Assembly: GCA_003601605.1 (NCBI GenBank)
Contig: PIXZ01000012.1
Span: forward strand, 1-36,597
Direction: 5' to 3'
Length of the DNA: 36,597 nt
Origin: Candidatus Bathyarchaeota archaeon
GTDB taxonomy: Archaea > Thermoproteota > Bathyarchaeia > Bathyarchaeales > Bathycorpusculaceae
In this document: piece by piece, positions 7,091-15,075 of the stretch
How positions within the stretch are numbered: position 1 is the first letter of the stretch
Layout of the letters: every line of letters starts with the position of its first letter
The notes under the pieces: generated by a model
Seen by the model: only the letters and a program-made list of their open reading frames with translations
Database searches by the model: none
Told to the model about the DNA's origin: nothing
Translations under genes and position numbers: made by a program

Positions 7091-7813
7091 ATGAAAATCT
7101 GTGATGCTCACGTTCATTTAGGCGAGTCTGGACCGTGGCAGCCTTATATAAACCCGACAATTTACGTTGAAGAACTTATTCAGCTTTTCAACAAATACAA
7201 TGTTGAAAGAGCCGTTGTCTTTCCAAATCCAAACGTAGGCGACAAATATCCTGAAATGAACAACTATATTGCAGAATGTGTAAAAAAACATCCTAAACGC
7301 CTTGTTGGATTCGGGCGTTTAGACCCCCGAAGGGAAGACGCTACAAAAGAGCTGGACCGTATAAAAAACAGTTTAGGCTTGAAAGGACTTAAATTGCACC
7401 CAATGGTTGAATGTTTTAGACCAGACCATCCATTTTTCAACAGTTTCTTCGAAAAAGCTGATCAGCTGAAAATTCCAATACTGTTCCATTCAGGGAACGG
7501 CTTTTCCTCGCCAGGATTAATTATAAAAATCGCAAAAAAACATCCTAATCTTCCCATTATCATAGGGCACTTAAGAGAATCTGCTATTGCAGCATTAAAA
7601 GAATGTGAAAATGTTTATGTGGAAACTTCTGGCACTCTACCAGACTATATCGAACTTTCTGTAGACGTAGACGAAAATAGGGTATTATTCGGTTCAGATG
7701 TGCCATACTACCGTTATCCTACACAAATAGCCATTGTTGAAGCCGCAGAAATTTCCCCTAAAGCCAAAAGGAAAGTTTTTTCTGAAAACTTCCAAAAACT
7801 GTTTAAAGGATAA
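7091..7813 (+). CDS. Amidohydrolase-family metal-dependent hydrolase (Amidohydro_2-like)
   Basis: A TIM-barrel hydrolase of the amidohydrolase superfamily; the substrate cannot be named. The 240-residue protein begins MKICDAHVHLG with the HxH metal pair H7/H9. It continues with GLKGLKLHP (possible bridging Lys), the strand-end His in ILFHSGNG, the His in IIIGHLRE, and the catalytic Asp in LFGSDVPYY. I prefer ATG 7091, with GGAG nine bases upstream; GTG 7076 in the same frame would place five extra residues before the conserved start. It is followed after 22 bases by the threonine-synthase-like gene and likely shares its transcript. Confidence 0.85.
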   Translation: MKICDAHVHLGESGPWQPYINPTIYVEELIQLFNKYNVERAVVFPNPNVGDKYPEMNNYIAECVKKHPKRLVGFGRLDPRREDATKELDRIKNSLGLKGLKLHPMVECFRPDHPFFNSFFEKADQLKIPILFHSGNGFSSPGLIIKIAKKHPNLPIIIGHLRESAIAALKECENVYVETSGTLPDYIELSVDVDENRVLFGSDVPYYRYPTQIAIVEAAEISPKAKRKVFSENFQKLFKG

Positions 7814-7835
7814 CACGTTTTCATGGAGCAAAACT

Positions 7836-9239
7836 ATGACTTTAGAATGCATTGATTGCGGCTCAAAATTCTCTTTAGCAACCATCTTGAAAGGCAGATG
7901 CGAAAAATGCGGTGGGCTACTAGAATATAAAATTGTTCTACCAAAACATGGCAGAGTCAAATTTTCTGGACAAAGGGGTTTTTGGCGTTATAAACCTTTA
8001 CTTCCCCAGGTAAAAAATAAGGTTAGTTTAGGAGAGGGTGGGACACCTCTTCATAAAGCGGAAAGGCTTGCCAAAGATTTAGGACTGCGAAAGTTGTTTT
8101 TGAAGGATGAGACTCGTAACCCTACCAACTCTTTTCGAGACCGTGCAGCAGCACTTATGACGTCTCATGCTTTGGACTTGAAATATGACACGCTGGTATG
8201 CGCTACTAACGGAAATCTTGGGGCTTCTCTTTCTGCTTACTGTGCAAAGGCTGGCTTAAACTGCCACATAATTGTCCCAAAACTCGTGGATGTCGGCAAA
8301 TTGGCTCAAATGCTTGTTTACGACGCTGTTATTGAAGAGTATGGGAATATTGTAGACGAAGCCATAGTTAAAGCTGAAGCTTTGGCAAAAGAAATGAACT
8401 GGTATCAAGCAACCGCAGAGCTGAATCCCTTAGTTATTGAAGCACAAAAAACCATTTCATACGAGATTTTCGAGCAACTAGGTGTTCCAGACTGGTTTAT
8501 AGCTTCTATGGGAAGCGGAGGAACCATCTACTCTGTATGGAAAGGGTTCAAAGAACTTAAACAGTTGGGAATAGCAGATTCTTTGCCAAAAATGGTGGGC
8601 GTTCAACCAGAAGGAAGCGCGTCCATAATTAAAACAATTCTAGAAGATCGTTCCAAAATTGCTGAAGTTTCAAAACCTTCCACCCATGCTCTGGCAGTGC
8701 TGGTTTCTAAGCCGTTGCAAGGAAAACTGGCAATAAAAGCAATAAAAGAGTCGAATGGAATGGCTTTAACAGTTTCTGACGCGGAAATTTTCGCTGCAGA
8801 ACTCCAAATAGCCAAACTTGAAGGAATGTTTGCAGAACCAGCCAGCTCAGCCACCATAGCCGCTTTAAAAAAGCTTGTTGAAACAGAAAAGATTCGCAGC
8901 GAAGACAGCGTTGTTTGCCTTATAACTGGAAGCGGCTTAAAGGCTACAGACGTTCTCCAGTCTCTAACCAAAAAGCAAAAAACAGCGGGATTCGGGCTGG
9001 AACTGAGCACTAAAGAGAAAATACTGCGGGTTTTAAACAAAAAAGACACTTATGGCTATGATTTGTGGAAAAGACTTGGAAAAACAATGACACGGGGTGC
9101 CATTTACCAGCATTTAAACGAGCTCTCAAAAAGGGGACTAATAGTGAGCTATAAAAAAGATAGGAAAAAGTTTTTCAAGATTACACAGCGCGGAAAAAGA
9201 GTTTTACGAGCCATAGATGATTTGAAACTTCTACTTTAG
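7836..9239 (+). CDS. Threonine-synthase-like protein with Lys-to-Arg at the PLP site, fused to a PadR-like winged helix
   Basis: The 467-residue protein has three parts. An N-terminal zinc ribbon has Cys at 5, 8, 22 and 25. A fold-type II PLP domain covers about 45-385 and resembles threonine synthase: GEGGTPLHKAERL, LKDETRNPTNSFRDRAA, ATNGNLGASLSAYCAKAGL, GSGGTIYSVWKGF, ITGSGLKATD. A C-terminal winged helix runs from about 390 to 467 (YGYDLWKRL, TRGAIYQHLNELSKRGLI, then a wing and TQRGKRVL), like PadR. The canonical SFKDR motif, whose Lys forms the Schiff base, reads SFRDR, with R101 encoded by CGA at 8136-8138. So it may not be a normal enzyme and could be a ligand-sensing regulator. I vaguely recall SFRDR in other archaeal homologues, so the change may be ancestral. 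ATG 7836 has GGAG about eight bases upstream. Confidence 0.85.
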   Translation: MTLECIDCGSKFSLATILKGRCEKCGGLLEYKIVLPKHGRVKFSGQRGFWRYKPLLPQVKNKVSLGEGGTPLHKAERLAKDLGLRKLFLKDETRNPTNSFRDRAAALMTSHALDLKYDTLVCATNGNLGASLSAYCAKAGLNCHIIVPKLVDVGKLAQMLVYDAVIEEYGNIVDEAIVKAEALAKEMNWYQATAELNPLVIEAQKTISYEIFEQLGVPDWFIASMGSGGTIYSVWKGFKELKQLGIADSLPKMVGVQPEGSASIIKTILEDRSKIAEVSKPSTHALAVLVSKPLQGKLAIKAIKESNGMALTVSDAEIFAAELQIAKLEGMFAEPASSATIAALKKLVETEKIRSEDSVVCLITGSGLKATDVLQSLTKKQKTAGFGLELSTKEKILRVLNKKDTYGYDLWKRLGKTMTRGAIYQHLNELSKRGLIVSYKKDRKKFFKITQRGKRVLRAIDDLKLLL

Positions 9240-9246
9240 CTAGAAA

Positions 9247-9279
9247 AACTAATATAGTATAGTTACAACTATACCAATC
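9247..9279 (+). promoter_or_regulatory. TATA box and perfect 18-bp palindrome ahead of the transporter gene
   Basis: A TATA-like CTAATATAG (9249-9257) adjoins GTATAGTT-AC-AACTATAC (9257-9274), a perfect inverted repeat with 8-base arms and a 2-base spacer. The expected transcription start, about 25 bases after TATA, falls at or just before GTG 9280, so the message would be leaderless and the palindrome would lie across the initiation site. That position suits a repressor operator. The winged-helix fusion gene ending at 9239 is the obvious candidate binder; this link is inferred. Confidence 0.55.
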
Positions 9280-10032
9280 GTGGTAAAGGTGAACGAGAAA
9301 TCACCCGTCTATTTAACAGTAACAGCCATATTTACCGCCCTAGTTTGCGTCGTAACAATAATGTTTTCCGTATATGTTCCTGCAACAGAAGGATTCTTCA
9401 ACATCGGCGAATCCATGGTTTTCCTGTCCGCTTTACTCTTCGGTCCTTATGTTGGAGCCTTCGCTGGAGGCGTGGGTTCCATGCTTGCCGACATACTGTT
9501 AGGTTACTCTCATTACGCGCCAGCTACACTTGTCATCAAGGCATGTGAAGGCTTTCTTGTTGGGACGCTTAAAAAGAAAAATCCAAAACTTATTTCCGAA
9601 TCACACTGGAAATTTTTCACATTAATTTTAGGCATTATCGTCGGTTTACTACTTGGCGGAATAGGCACCACATATTACAGTGGCGATGTAACAATAACCT
9701 TAGGCGCACAAACATTTCAGTTGTATATCCCCTTAGAGTTTTGGATTCTTCTAGGAGTTGCAGTAGCCATATCTATATCAGCTTTCGGTTTTCTGGCAGA
9801 CCCAGAATTCGGATGGATGGTCTTTTCCGTGATTAGCGGAGGATGCATAATGGTTTTGGGATATTTCCTCTATCAAATGTTCCTACTCTACCCTCTCTTC
9901 AAAATAGAAGCAGTAGCTGTGGCTGAAGTTCCAATAAATATTGGACAAATGATAATAGGAGCAATAGTAGCCTTACCAATAACAAAAATAGTATGGCGTA
10001 TGCTTCCATATTTAAAAGAAAGCAAAAATTAA
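9280..10032 (+). CDS. ECF-transporter S-component-like membrane protein
   Basis: The 250-residue protein has about six membrane helices and the look of the substrate-binding S component of energy-coupling-factor transporters: FNIGESMVFLSALLFGPYVG, then GGVGSMLADILLGYSHYAPATLVIKACEGFLVG. S components take up vitamins, their precursors, or metals with a shared ATPase module, which is not encoded here. The substrate is not readable; an amino acid or B6-type ligand is only suggested by the PLP-fold neighbour upstream. The GTG start follows a TATA box by about 25 bases with no ribosome binding site, which fits a leaderless message. Confidence 0.75.
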   Translation: MVKVNEKSPVYLTVTAIFTALVCVVTIMFSVYVPATEGFFNIGESMVFLSALLFGPYVGAFAGGVGSMLADILLGYSHYAPATLVIKACEGFLVGTLKKKNPKLISESHWKFFTLILGIIVGLLLGGIGTTYYSGDVTITLGAQTFQLYIPLEFWILLGVAVAISISAFGFLADPEFGWMVFSVISGGCIMVLGYFLYQMFLLYPLFKIEAVAVAEVPINIGQMIIGAIVALPITKIVWRMLPYLKESKN

Positions 10033-10067
10033 ACAATACAAAAGTATAACAAACGGAGGAAAAGACT

Positions 10068-11099
10068 CTGGCATTTCCTTTTGGAAAAATTCCACCCAGC
10101 ATCTTAGAGAACATAATATTCAAAAATTTAGGTTTCAAACGTAAAGAAGTTGTTTTAGGCCCTTCCTTAGGGTTTGACGGAGCAGTTATCAACATAGGAG
10201 ACAAATCCCTAATCACATCAATGGACCCTATAACTGGAGCAGTAGAGCACATAGGATGGCTAGCCGTACACATCAACGCTAATGACATAGCCACTTTCGG
10301 CGTAGAACCCGCATTCTTTCTCTCATGTATCCTACTTCCAAAAAAGGTAAACAAGAAAATAGTTAAAAAAATAAGCGTCCAGATGGATAAAGCCGCAAAA
10401 GAGTTAAAAATCGCCATTATTGGAGGACACTGCGAAGTTACACCCGGATTAAGCGCCCCTTTGGTTATAGGCTGTGCCATTGGCATAACGGAAAAAGGAA
10501 AATATGTAACGGCTGGAGGAGCTAAACCGGGAGATAAGCTGATTTTAACTAAAACTGTTGGAATTGAAGGGACAGCGATTCTTGCCATGGAAAAAGAGAA
10601 ACTGCTTAAAGAAAAACTTGACCCAAAAATTGTTGATAACGCCAAGAATTTTTATGAGAAAATAAGCGTCGTCAAAGAAGCAGTTATCGCTTTTAACACA
10701 GGCAGCGTCAACGCCATGCATGACCCAACGGAAGGCGGCTTAGCTGGTGGAATACATGAGATGGCTGATGCTTCAAATTTAGGTGTAAAAGTTTATGAGG
10801 AAAAGATTCCAGTGGCTAAAGAAACCTTGGAGATTTGCAATTTTTTTGAAATTGACCCTTTACAACTTATAAGTTCAGGGGCATTGCTTATAGCTTCTCA
10901 ACAAGGTTCAACAGAGAAAATTCTTCAAAAGTTAAGAAAACATGGAATTAAGGCGCGTATCATCGGCGAATTTCTAGACTCTCCAAGTAAACGAGTGTTA
11001 ATTCGTAAAGATGGAAAAGAAATAAATCTTGTTCGCCCAGAAAGTGACCATCTGTGGAAAGCCTTAACAAAAATTAACGATAATAGTTTCACCTACTAG
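10068..11099 (+). CDS. AIR-synthase-related / HypE-like protein, probable CTG start
   Basis: Belongs to the AIR-synthase (PurM/SelD/HypE/ThiL) ATP-binding superfamily. The 343-residue protein shows LGFDGAVINIGDKSLITSMDP, INANDIATFGVEPAF, IIGGHCEVTPGLSAP, DPTEGGLAGGIHEMAD and DPLQLISSGALLIA. It lacks the C-terminal PRIC carrier motif of true HypE, which is encoded at 33752, so it is a paralogue of unknown reaction. Homology clearly extends 51 residues upstream of the first ATG (10221). In that stretch, between the TAA at 10047 and 10221, there is no in-frame ATG, GTG or TTG. GGAGG at 10055-10059 sits eight bases before CTG 10068, giving MAFPFGKIPP, the expected N terminus. It follows the transporter by 35 bases. 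Confidence 0.85.
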   Translation: MAFPFGKIPPSILENIIFKNLGFKRKEVVLGPSLGFDGAVINIGDKSLITSMDPITGAVEHIGWLAVHINANDIATFGVEPAFFLSCILLPKKVNKKIVKKISVQMDKAAKELKIAIIGGHCEVTPGLSAPLVIGCAIGITEKGKYVTAGGAKPGDKLILTKTVGIEGTAILAMEKEKLLKEKLDPKIVDNAKNFYEKISVVKEAVIAFNTGSVNAMHDPTEGGLAGGIHEMADASNLGVKVYEEKIPVAKETLEICNFFEIDPLQLISSGALLIASQQGSTEKILQKLRKHGIKARIIGEFLDSPSKRVLIRKDGKEINLVRPESDHLWKALTKINDNSFTY

Positions 11100-11110
11100 A
11101 CGGGAGAACA

Positions 11111-12079
11111 ATGCTTTCAAAACTGCAACTTGGAAAAGTCTTTGTAACTGGAGGAGCAGGTTTTATAGGAAGCCACCTAGTAGACGCTTTGTGTGAAAGT
11201 CACGAAGTTGTTGTTTTAGACAATTTAAGCTCTGGAAAACTTGAAAACATAAAGAAATGGTTAACTAGTTCAAACTTTACCTTTATTAGAGATGACTTGC
11301 TAAAATCCGAAAAAATCAATGAGTATTTAAATGATTGTGAAACTGTTTTTCACTTCGCAGCTAATCCCGAAGTGAGAGTAGGCTCCACAAACCCTATGGT
11401 ACATTATGAACAAAACGTGGCTGCCACCTTTAACCTACTTGAAGCCGTACGGCAGGTTGGCAATGTGAAAAAACTGATATTCACTTCTTCTTCCACGGTT
11501 TACGGAGAACCAGAAAAGATTCCAACACCAGAAGACTATGCCCCTCTTAAGCCGATTTCAGTTTACGGAGCATCCAAACTTGCCTGTGAAGCTCTAATAA
11601 CAAGTTACGCTTACACTTACGGCTTTGATGCATTCATATATAGGTTAGCTAACATTGTCGGTTCTAGAATGCAACACGGCGTGATATACGATTTTATAAA
11701 TAAACTTAAGAAAAATCCCGAAAAACTGGAGATTCTTGGAGACGGAAGTCAAACCAAATCCTATTTAGACGTTGAAGATTGCATAAAAGCCATGTTCACT
11801 GGTCTACAAACCAACGCGAATAGGGTGGAAATCTACAATGTAGGCTCAGAAGACCAGGCTAATGTAAAGCAGATAGCAGACATTGTTTGTGAAGAAATGG
11901 GACTTAAAAATGTGGGATATGTTTTTACCGGCGGTGTTGATGGTGGGCGAGGCTGGAAAGGCGACGTTAAAACCATGTTATTGGATATCGGAAAACTTAA
12001 AAAACTTGGATGGAAACCAGCTTTGAATAGTTATCAAGCCATTAGAAAAGCTGCAAAAACATTACTGCACAATAAATAA
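11111..12079 (+). CDS. NAD-dependent sugar-nucleotide epimerase (GalE-like SDR)
   Basis: Extended short-chain dehydrogenase acting on a nucleotide sugar, probably a UDP-hexose 4-epimerase or relative. The 322-residue length fits. The NAD-binding loop TGGAGFIG is at 13-20, the acidic residue for ribose binding is in VVLDNLSSG, and HFAANPEV and TSSSTVYG carry the catalytic Ser/Thr. The YxxxK pair is intact (Y152, K156). The C-terminal half has YLDVEDCIKAM and EIYNVGSEDQ. The ATG follows the upstream stop by 11 bases with GGGAG between. Substrate specificity cannot be read from sequence alone; the gene context is glycan synthesis. Confidence 0.88.
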   Translation: MLSKLQLGKVFVTGGAGFIGSHLVDALCESHEVVVLDNLSSGKLENIKKWLTSSNFTFIRDDLLKSEKINEYLNDCETVFHFAANPEVRVGSTNPMVHYEQNVAATFNLLEAVRQVGNVKKLIFTSSSTVYGEPEKIPTPEDYAPLKPISVYGASKLACEALITSYAYTYGFDAFIYRLANIVGSRMQHGVIYDFINKLKKNPEKLEILGDGSQTKSYLDVEDCIKAMFTGLQTNANRVEIYNVGSEDQANVKQIADIVCEEMGLKNVGYVFTGGVDGGRGWKGDVKTMLLDIGKLKKLGWKPALNSYQAIRKAAKTLLHNK

Positions 12080-12096
12080 TTCCAGAGGAAAACTGC

Positions 12097-13122
12097 TTGG
12101 AAAAAGACAATAAATCGCAACCTAAAGTTTCTGTAATTATACCGGTTAAAAACGGAGCGGCTCATATCAAAGATGTTTTAGATTCTCTAATGCAGGTAGG
12201 TTATGAAAAAGACAAGTTAGAGATAATAGTTGTTGATGGGAACTCTACAGATGGCACCAAAGAAATCGTTGCTCAATATCCAGTTAAACTTTTGACAGAA
12301 GAGAGACCGGGATTAAATGCTGCGAGAAATACAGGCTTAAAGCACAGTACGGGAGAAATTATTGCCTTTACAGATTATGACTGCGTAGTTCCGAAAGACT
12401 GGATAGATAAAATTGTTAAAAACTTTCAAAAACCAGAAGTAGGCTGTATAGGGGGAAACATAATAGGTTATCACAATGATTTTTTGTCTCAATACGCTGA
12501 TAAAAGCGTCATGCCCGTAATGCGCATATTCAAGAAAAGGAAAATTTTGAACACGGTGAAACCTCCATGGCATTATCCTGCAGGCTGCAACATGGCGTTT
12601 AAACGGGAAGCTATTAAAAAGGCTGGGATGTTTGATGAAAAAATAAGATACGGCTTTGACGAAGATGAGCTGGTTGAAAGAGTTTGTAAGGCAGGATATA
12701 ACATGGTTTTGGACCCAGAGGTTGTGATTAAGCATAAACATCGCCCCACACTTACAAGTCTTTTGAAACAGACATTCAATTATGGACGCGGAATGGGCCA
12801 CATGCTTAGAATTAAGGGGTTAAAAAGTCTGTTTTCCAAATGGGCTTTATATTGCGTTTTAGTTTTTCTATTTTGGGTTATAACGATTTTTGCGTTTTTA
12901 GCACTTTCTTTTCTTACAAGCACCGTTATTTATAAAGGGATATTGCTCTTTTTAATTCTCTTTCCACTTGGGGCATTAGTCATCTTCTATGCATACGAGT
13001 CAGCAGTAAATAAAAAAGTGAAATACAAAAGTGCATTAATTTACCCATTCCTAGATATAGCTAGGGTGTTCATTTACGTGTTTGGAATAATTTATCAAGT
13101 TTTAAAAATTGAGAATCTGTGA
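12097..13122 (+). CDS. Family 2 glycosyltransferase with C-terminal membrane helices
   Basis: Transfers a sugar from a nucleotide donor to a lipid or glycan acceptor at the cytoplasmic membrane face. The 341-residue protein has VSVIIPVKNGAAHIKDVLDSL at the start, IIVVDGNSTDGTKEI, the donor-binding TGEIIAFTDYDC with its DxD-like acidic pair, and a catalytic-base region around KIRYGFDEDELVERV. Three hydrophobic segments in the last 100 residues anchor it. It starts at TTG 12097, with AGAGGAAA upstream in the 17-base gap after the epimerase gene, so the two form an operon. It converges with the SDR gene ending at 13133. Confidence 0.88.
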   Translation: MEKDNKSQPKVSVIIPVKNGAAHIKDVLDSLMQVGYEKDKLEIIVVDGNSTDGTKEIVAQYPVKLLTEERPGLNAARNTGLKHSTGEIIAFTDYDCVVPKDWIDKIVKNFQKPEVGCIGGNIIGYHNDFLSQYADKSVMPVMRIFKKRKILNTVKPPWHYPAGCNMAFKREAIKKAGMFDEKIRYGFDEDELVERVCKAGYNMVLDPEVVIKHKHRPTLTSLLKQTFNYGRGMGHMLRIKGLKSLFSKWALYCVLVFLFWVITIFAFLALSFLTSTVIYKGILLFLILFPLGALVIFYAYESAVNKKVKYKSALIYPFLDIARVFIYVFGIIYQVLKIENL

Positions 13123-13132
13123 GGAAATTTAG

Positions 13133-14152
13133 TTACAAAATCGTATCTTTCAGCAGAACTTCTCTCATAAGCCTATGGGTTTCCAACAAATGTTTATACC
13201 ATTCCACAGTCTTTGTTTTTAAAGAATCAGTCACTATACCCTTTTCCAGCGCTTCATAAACTTCCCTTGCCCCCTCTTTAGGCGTATAAGAAGGAACAAA
13301 CCCCAAAAAGCTCCTTATTTTGTCAAAGTTCACTCTATACGATCTTTTGTCTGGGCTTCCGTACCATTCGATTTCAAACGGTAAGGAAAGTGCTTCTTTA
13401 AGTAATTCTGCCAAGGGAAAAATTTGAATATTCTGTTCGTTGGAACCTACGTTGAAAATTTGCTTGTTTACTTTATCTTCTGGGCTTTCGAGAACTGTTA
13501 TGAAAGCTTTGGAAGTGTCTTTCACATGGACAAAAGGGCGCCATTGCTTTCCATCTCTCATTACGGGAATTTTTTTATTTTTGTAAACTCCGAGAACCAT
13601 TCCGTTAATCGCTAAGTCAAACCGCATTCTTGGAGATAATCCGTATACTGTGGCTTGTCTTAACACGGTTACGGTAAATTTCTCGTCTGCTAAAAGTAAA
13701 ACATCCTTTTCCGCCAACACGTTGCTTTTCGCATAGGTTGTAAGAGGGTTTGTTGGCGAATTTTCGTCTAAAATTTCTTCTTGAAAGCCGTAAACACTGC
13801 AGGTAGAGGCAAGAACATATCTTCTAACCCCATACTCTTTGCTTAGTTTGGCAACCCTAACCCTTCCAAGATAGTTTATGTCATAAGTTTTTGATGGGTT
13901 AAGCTCGCCGCTTGGATCATTAGACAAAGAAGCTAGGTCAACCACAGCATCCACATCTTTTAAAATAATCGGGTCAAACCATCTGATGTCGTCTTTAACC
14001 CATTTAAAATTAGGATTTGAAAACACCTCGTTTAATGATTCTTTTCCGAAGAAGAATCGGTCTAGACAAACTACTTTGTATCCTCTTTCTAAAAGCATTC
14101 TTGTCATCACAGAACCTATGTAACCCGCTCCTCCAGTTACTAGAATTTTCAT
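13133..14152 (-). CDS. SDR-family sugar-nucleotide epimerase/dehydratase with altered YxxxK
   Basis: The 339-residue protein starts MKILVTGGAGYIGS at ATG 14152; a longer in-frame start at 14170 adds six unlikely residues. Rossmann NAD-binding loop at 6-13, DLASLSNDP near 72-80, the SCSVYG-type Ser block as LASTCSVYG near 114-122, and VLRQATVYGLSPRMR. The catalytic motif reads YAKSN (Y140 to N144), so the usual Lys is Asn. It is probably still a nucleotide-sugar modifying enzyme, but its chemistry may differ. It is transcribed away from the nucleotidylyltransferase gene, with which it shares a 191-base intergenic region. Confidence 0.82.
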   Translation of the reverse strand: MKILVTGGAGYIGSVMTRMLLERGYKVVCLDRFFFGKESLNEVFSNPNFKWVKDDIRWFDPIILKDVDAVVDLASLSNDPSGELNPSKTYDINYLGRVRVAKLSKEYGVRRYVLASTCSVYGFQEEILDENSPTNPLTTYAKSNVLAEKDVLLLADEKFTVTVLRQATVYGLSPRMRFDLAINGMVLGVYKNKKIPVMRDGKQWRPFVHVKDTSKAFITVLESPEDKVNKQIFNVGSNEQNIQIFPLAELLKEALSLPFEIEWYGSPDKRSYRVNFDKIRSFLGFVPSYTPKEGAREVYEALEKGIVTDSLKTKTVEWYKHLLETHRLMREVLLKDTIL

Positions 14153-14343
14153 GTTCCACAAACACCACACTAAACTTTAGTTTTTGAGAACAATTATCTT
14201 TCATTACAATTACAAATTTCTTTCTATTATTCAGCTCAATTTACTTGGGTTTTAATTATAACTTAAAATAGTTTGTTAGAAAATTATATAGGATTGCCTA
14301 GAAGTGAAGTCATCTAAAAGCTGTGCTTAAAAGGAGAAGATAT
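14153..14343. promoter_or_regulatory. Divergent intergenic region with TATA box for the nucleotidylyltransferase operon
   Basis: Rightward, ATTATATAGG (14283-14292) lies about 50-60 bases before ATG 14344, with AAAGGAG at 14329-14335 as the ribosome binding site. This is the likely promoter for the 14344-17349 operon. For the leftward SDR gene the region is AT-rich, but I cannot pick a single TATA box. No coding frame is seen. Confidence 0.45.
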
Positions 14344-15075
14344 ATGGTGAAAGGTATCCTATTAGCCGGAGGTTACGGGACTCGTCTCAGACCTTTAACA
14401 TATATCACTAACAAGCATTTATTACCTGTTTACGATAAACCTTTAATTGAATATGGTTTAGAAGCTCTTTATCTTGCTGGGATAAAGGAAATTTGTGTGG
14501 TTCTGGGTGGGGCTAAACCAGAGGATGTGATAAAATATTTAGGGAACGGCTACAAGTACGGCGTAAACCTTTCTTATAAATGGCAAGGAGAACCAAAAGG
14601 CATAGCCCACGGAATCTTATGTGCCAGAGACTTTGTCAAAGAAGACGCTTTTGTAGTTCACCTAGCTGACAACATTTTTCCCAACGGGATATCAGATTTT
14701 GTAAAAGGTTTCGAAGAATCAGAATACGACGCTCGAATATACTTGGCAAAAGTGGAACACCCAGAACGTTATGGCGTTGCAGAAATAAAAGACGGCAGTC
14801 TCGTTGGCTTGGAAGAAAAACCCAAAAAACCCAAAAGCAACCTTATAATCACAGGAATCTACTGTCTCAAACCTTCAGCGTTTGAAGTCATTGAACAATT
14901 AAAACCTTCTTGGAGAGGAGAACTGGAAATTACAGAAGCCTTACATAACATGGTAATTTCCCAAAATTACAAAGTCGAGTATCGAATATTAGAAGGCCCA
15001 TGGTTTGACTGCGGCACATTCGACAATATTTTAGATGCGGGCTTATTCTTTAAGGAGAGAATGAGAGGGAGATAA
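14344..15075 (+). CDS. Sugar-1-phosphate nucleotidylyltransferase (RmlA/RfbF-like)
   Basis: Makes an NDP-sugar from a sugar 1-phosphate and an NTP. The 243-residue protein begins MVKGILLAGGYGTRLRPLT (nucleotide-binding loop) and has NKHLLPVYDKPLIEYGL, VHLADNIF (metal-binding Asp), YGVAEIKDG, EEKPKKPKSN, and the C-terminal GPWFDCGTFDNILDA. These match glucose-1-phosphate thymidylyltransferase relatives. The next gene is a CDP-sugar dehydratase homologue, so cytidylyl transfer is also possible. ATG 14344 has GGAG nine bases upstream. Its TAA stop shares a base with the next ATG (TAATG), indicating tight coupling. Confidence 0.9.
   Translation: MVKGILLAGGYGTRLRPLTYITNKHLLPVYDKPLIEYGLEALYLAGIKEICVVLGGAKPEDVIKYLGNGYKYGVNLSYKWQGEPKGIAHGILCARDFVKEDAFVVHLADNIFPNGISDFVKGFEESEYDARIYLAKVEHPERYGVAEIKDGSLVGLEEKPKKPKSNLIITGIYCLKPSAFEVIEQLKPSWRGELEITEALHNMVISQNYKVEYRILEGPWFDCGTFDNILDAGLFFKERMRGR

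Noticed and set aside
9899-10645. Leftward reading frame of 248 codons
   Set aside because: Antisense to the transporter 3' end and the AIR-synthase-like gene, both of which have conserved motifs.
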